This document shows, piece by piece, positions 63,700 to 64,000 of a stretch of DNA of 64,000 bases. The position numbers were made by a program, and so were the translations under genes. How positions within the stretch are numbered: the stretch's first letter is position 1; the number at the start of each line of letters is the position of its first letter. The stretch is from the NCBI GenBank assembly GCA_945910005.1, contig OX246743.1, positions 10,150,587-10,214,586 of the forward strand, read 5' to 3'. A model generated the notes under the pieces. The model was given only the letters and a program-made list of their open reading frames with translations, had not been told where the DNA came from and ran no database searches. The stretch comes from Isoperla grammatica. Its lineage: Eukaryota; Arthropoda; Insecta; Plecoptera; Perlodidae.

Positions 63700-64000
63700 A
63701 AAGATTCAAAGATTTATTTATGTTTTACAATAATTGTGTACAAGTACACTGTGGTAAAATTAGAACTAATATTACAATAATTTAATGTATCACATGATTA
63801 AGAGTGGGACTCTAAAAGAATGAACATCTTCTGCACAAACAGTATAAACAGTTTTTTCAGAGAAGTAGTGAAATATGGTAGTCCAACTAGTAACTAACCA
63901 GTCTCTACTGTCCTTAGATCCTTATCTACTGCTCTTTTCATTCAGTACTTTTTCAATTTGAGATGTAACTTTTTTTAATTGTTTTTAATGGACATGACTA
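63700..64000. other. Unassigned AT-rich DNA
   Basis: Nothing recognised at the right edge of the window. Confidence 0.45.

Overview
The window is eukaryotic, AT-rich, gene-poor animal DNA. Evidence for this is the tRNA-derived SINE copies with RNA polymerase III box motifs, 5'-truncated non-LTR retrotransposon ends, hAT elements with 8-bp target duplications, a Helitron-like array, very long microsatellites and a spliced exon with GT-AG borders. No bacterial operon, CRISPR array, rRNA or intact long gene is visible. I lean towards an invertebrate but cannot settle the phylum. Short runs such as TTAGGTTAAG and TAGGCCTA are seen, but they are weak evidence. SINE-A, SINE-B and repeat family C are my own working labels.

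Layout. 1-9.4 kb: unassigned DNA with a GTCGTT/GTT/GTC microsatellite, a SINE-A copy with a split head, a 252-bp inverted-repeat MITE, a SINE-B copy, 45-bp and 23-bp minisatellites, and an ACAT tetranucleotide tract of about 840 bp. 10.1-12.8 kb: one SINE-A copy in which two parts have each become a satellite, the body (20-bp unit, about 31 copies) and the tRNA-like head (60-bp unit, about 33 copies). 13-20 kb: scattered SINE-B, SINE-A and family C copies and a 115-bp duplication. 20.05-24.04 kb: a 127-bp coding exon on the minus strand, with about 100 copies of a 38-bp satellite immediately upstream of its 3' splice site. 24.1-38.4 kb: ten head-to-tail copies of a ~1.4-kb Helitron-like non-autonomous element set in TAA microsatellite. 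38.4-39.4 kb: LINE 3' ends with ATT-rich tails. 41.4-42.8 kb: an old tandem repeat interrupted by a 546-bp hAT MITE. 44.7-46.7 kb: a hAT element with a second hAT MITE nested inside it. 47.1-47.5 kb: a CpG-rich promoter-like segment. 52.5-53.2 kb: a 70-bp hairpin satellite grown inside a family C copy. 58-60 kb: 30-bp and 47-bp minisatellites, family C, SINE-A and a possible exon. 63.4 kb: a possible Cys-rich terminal coding exon.

The main theme is that satellites grow from pre-existing functional or mobile sequence: a SINE body, a SINE polymerase III promoter, a family C repeat and an intron's branch point with its pyrimidine tract. In parallel, (TAA)n tracts, which adjoin LINE tails on one side, serve as landing sites for Helitron-like elements. 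Almost all long open frames here are artefacts of tandem repeats. Only three stretches look like real coding exons: 20046-20172 on the minus strand (best supported), and 63421-63534 and 59150-59335 on the plus strand (both tentative). I recognise none of these proteins.
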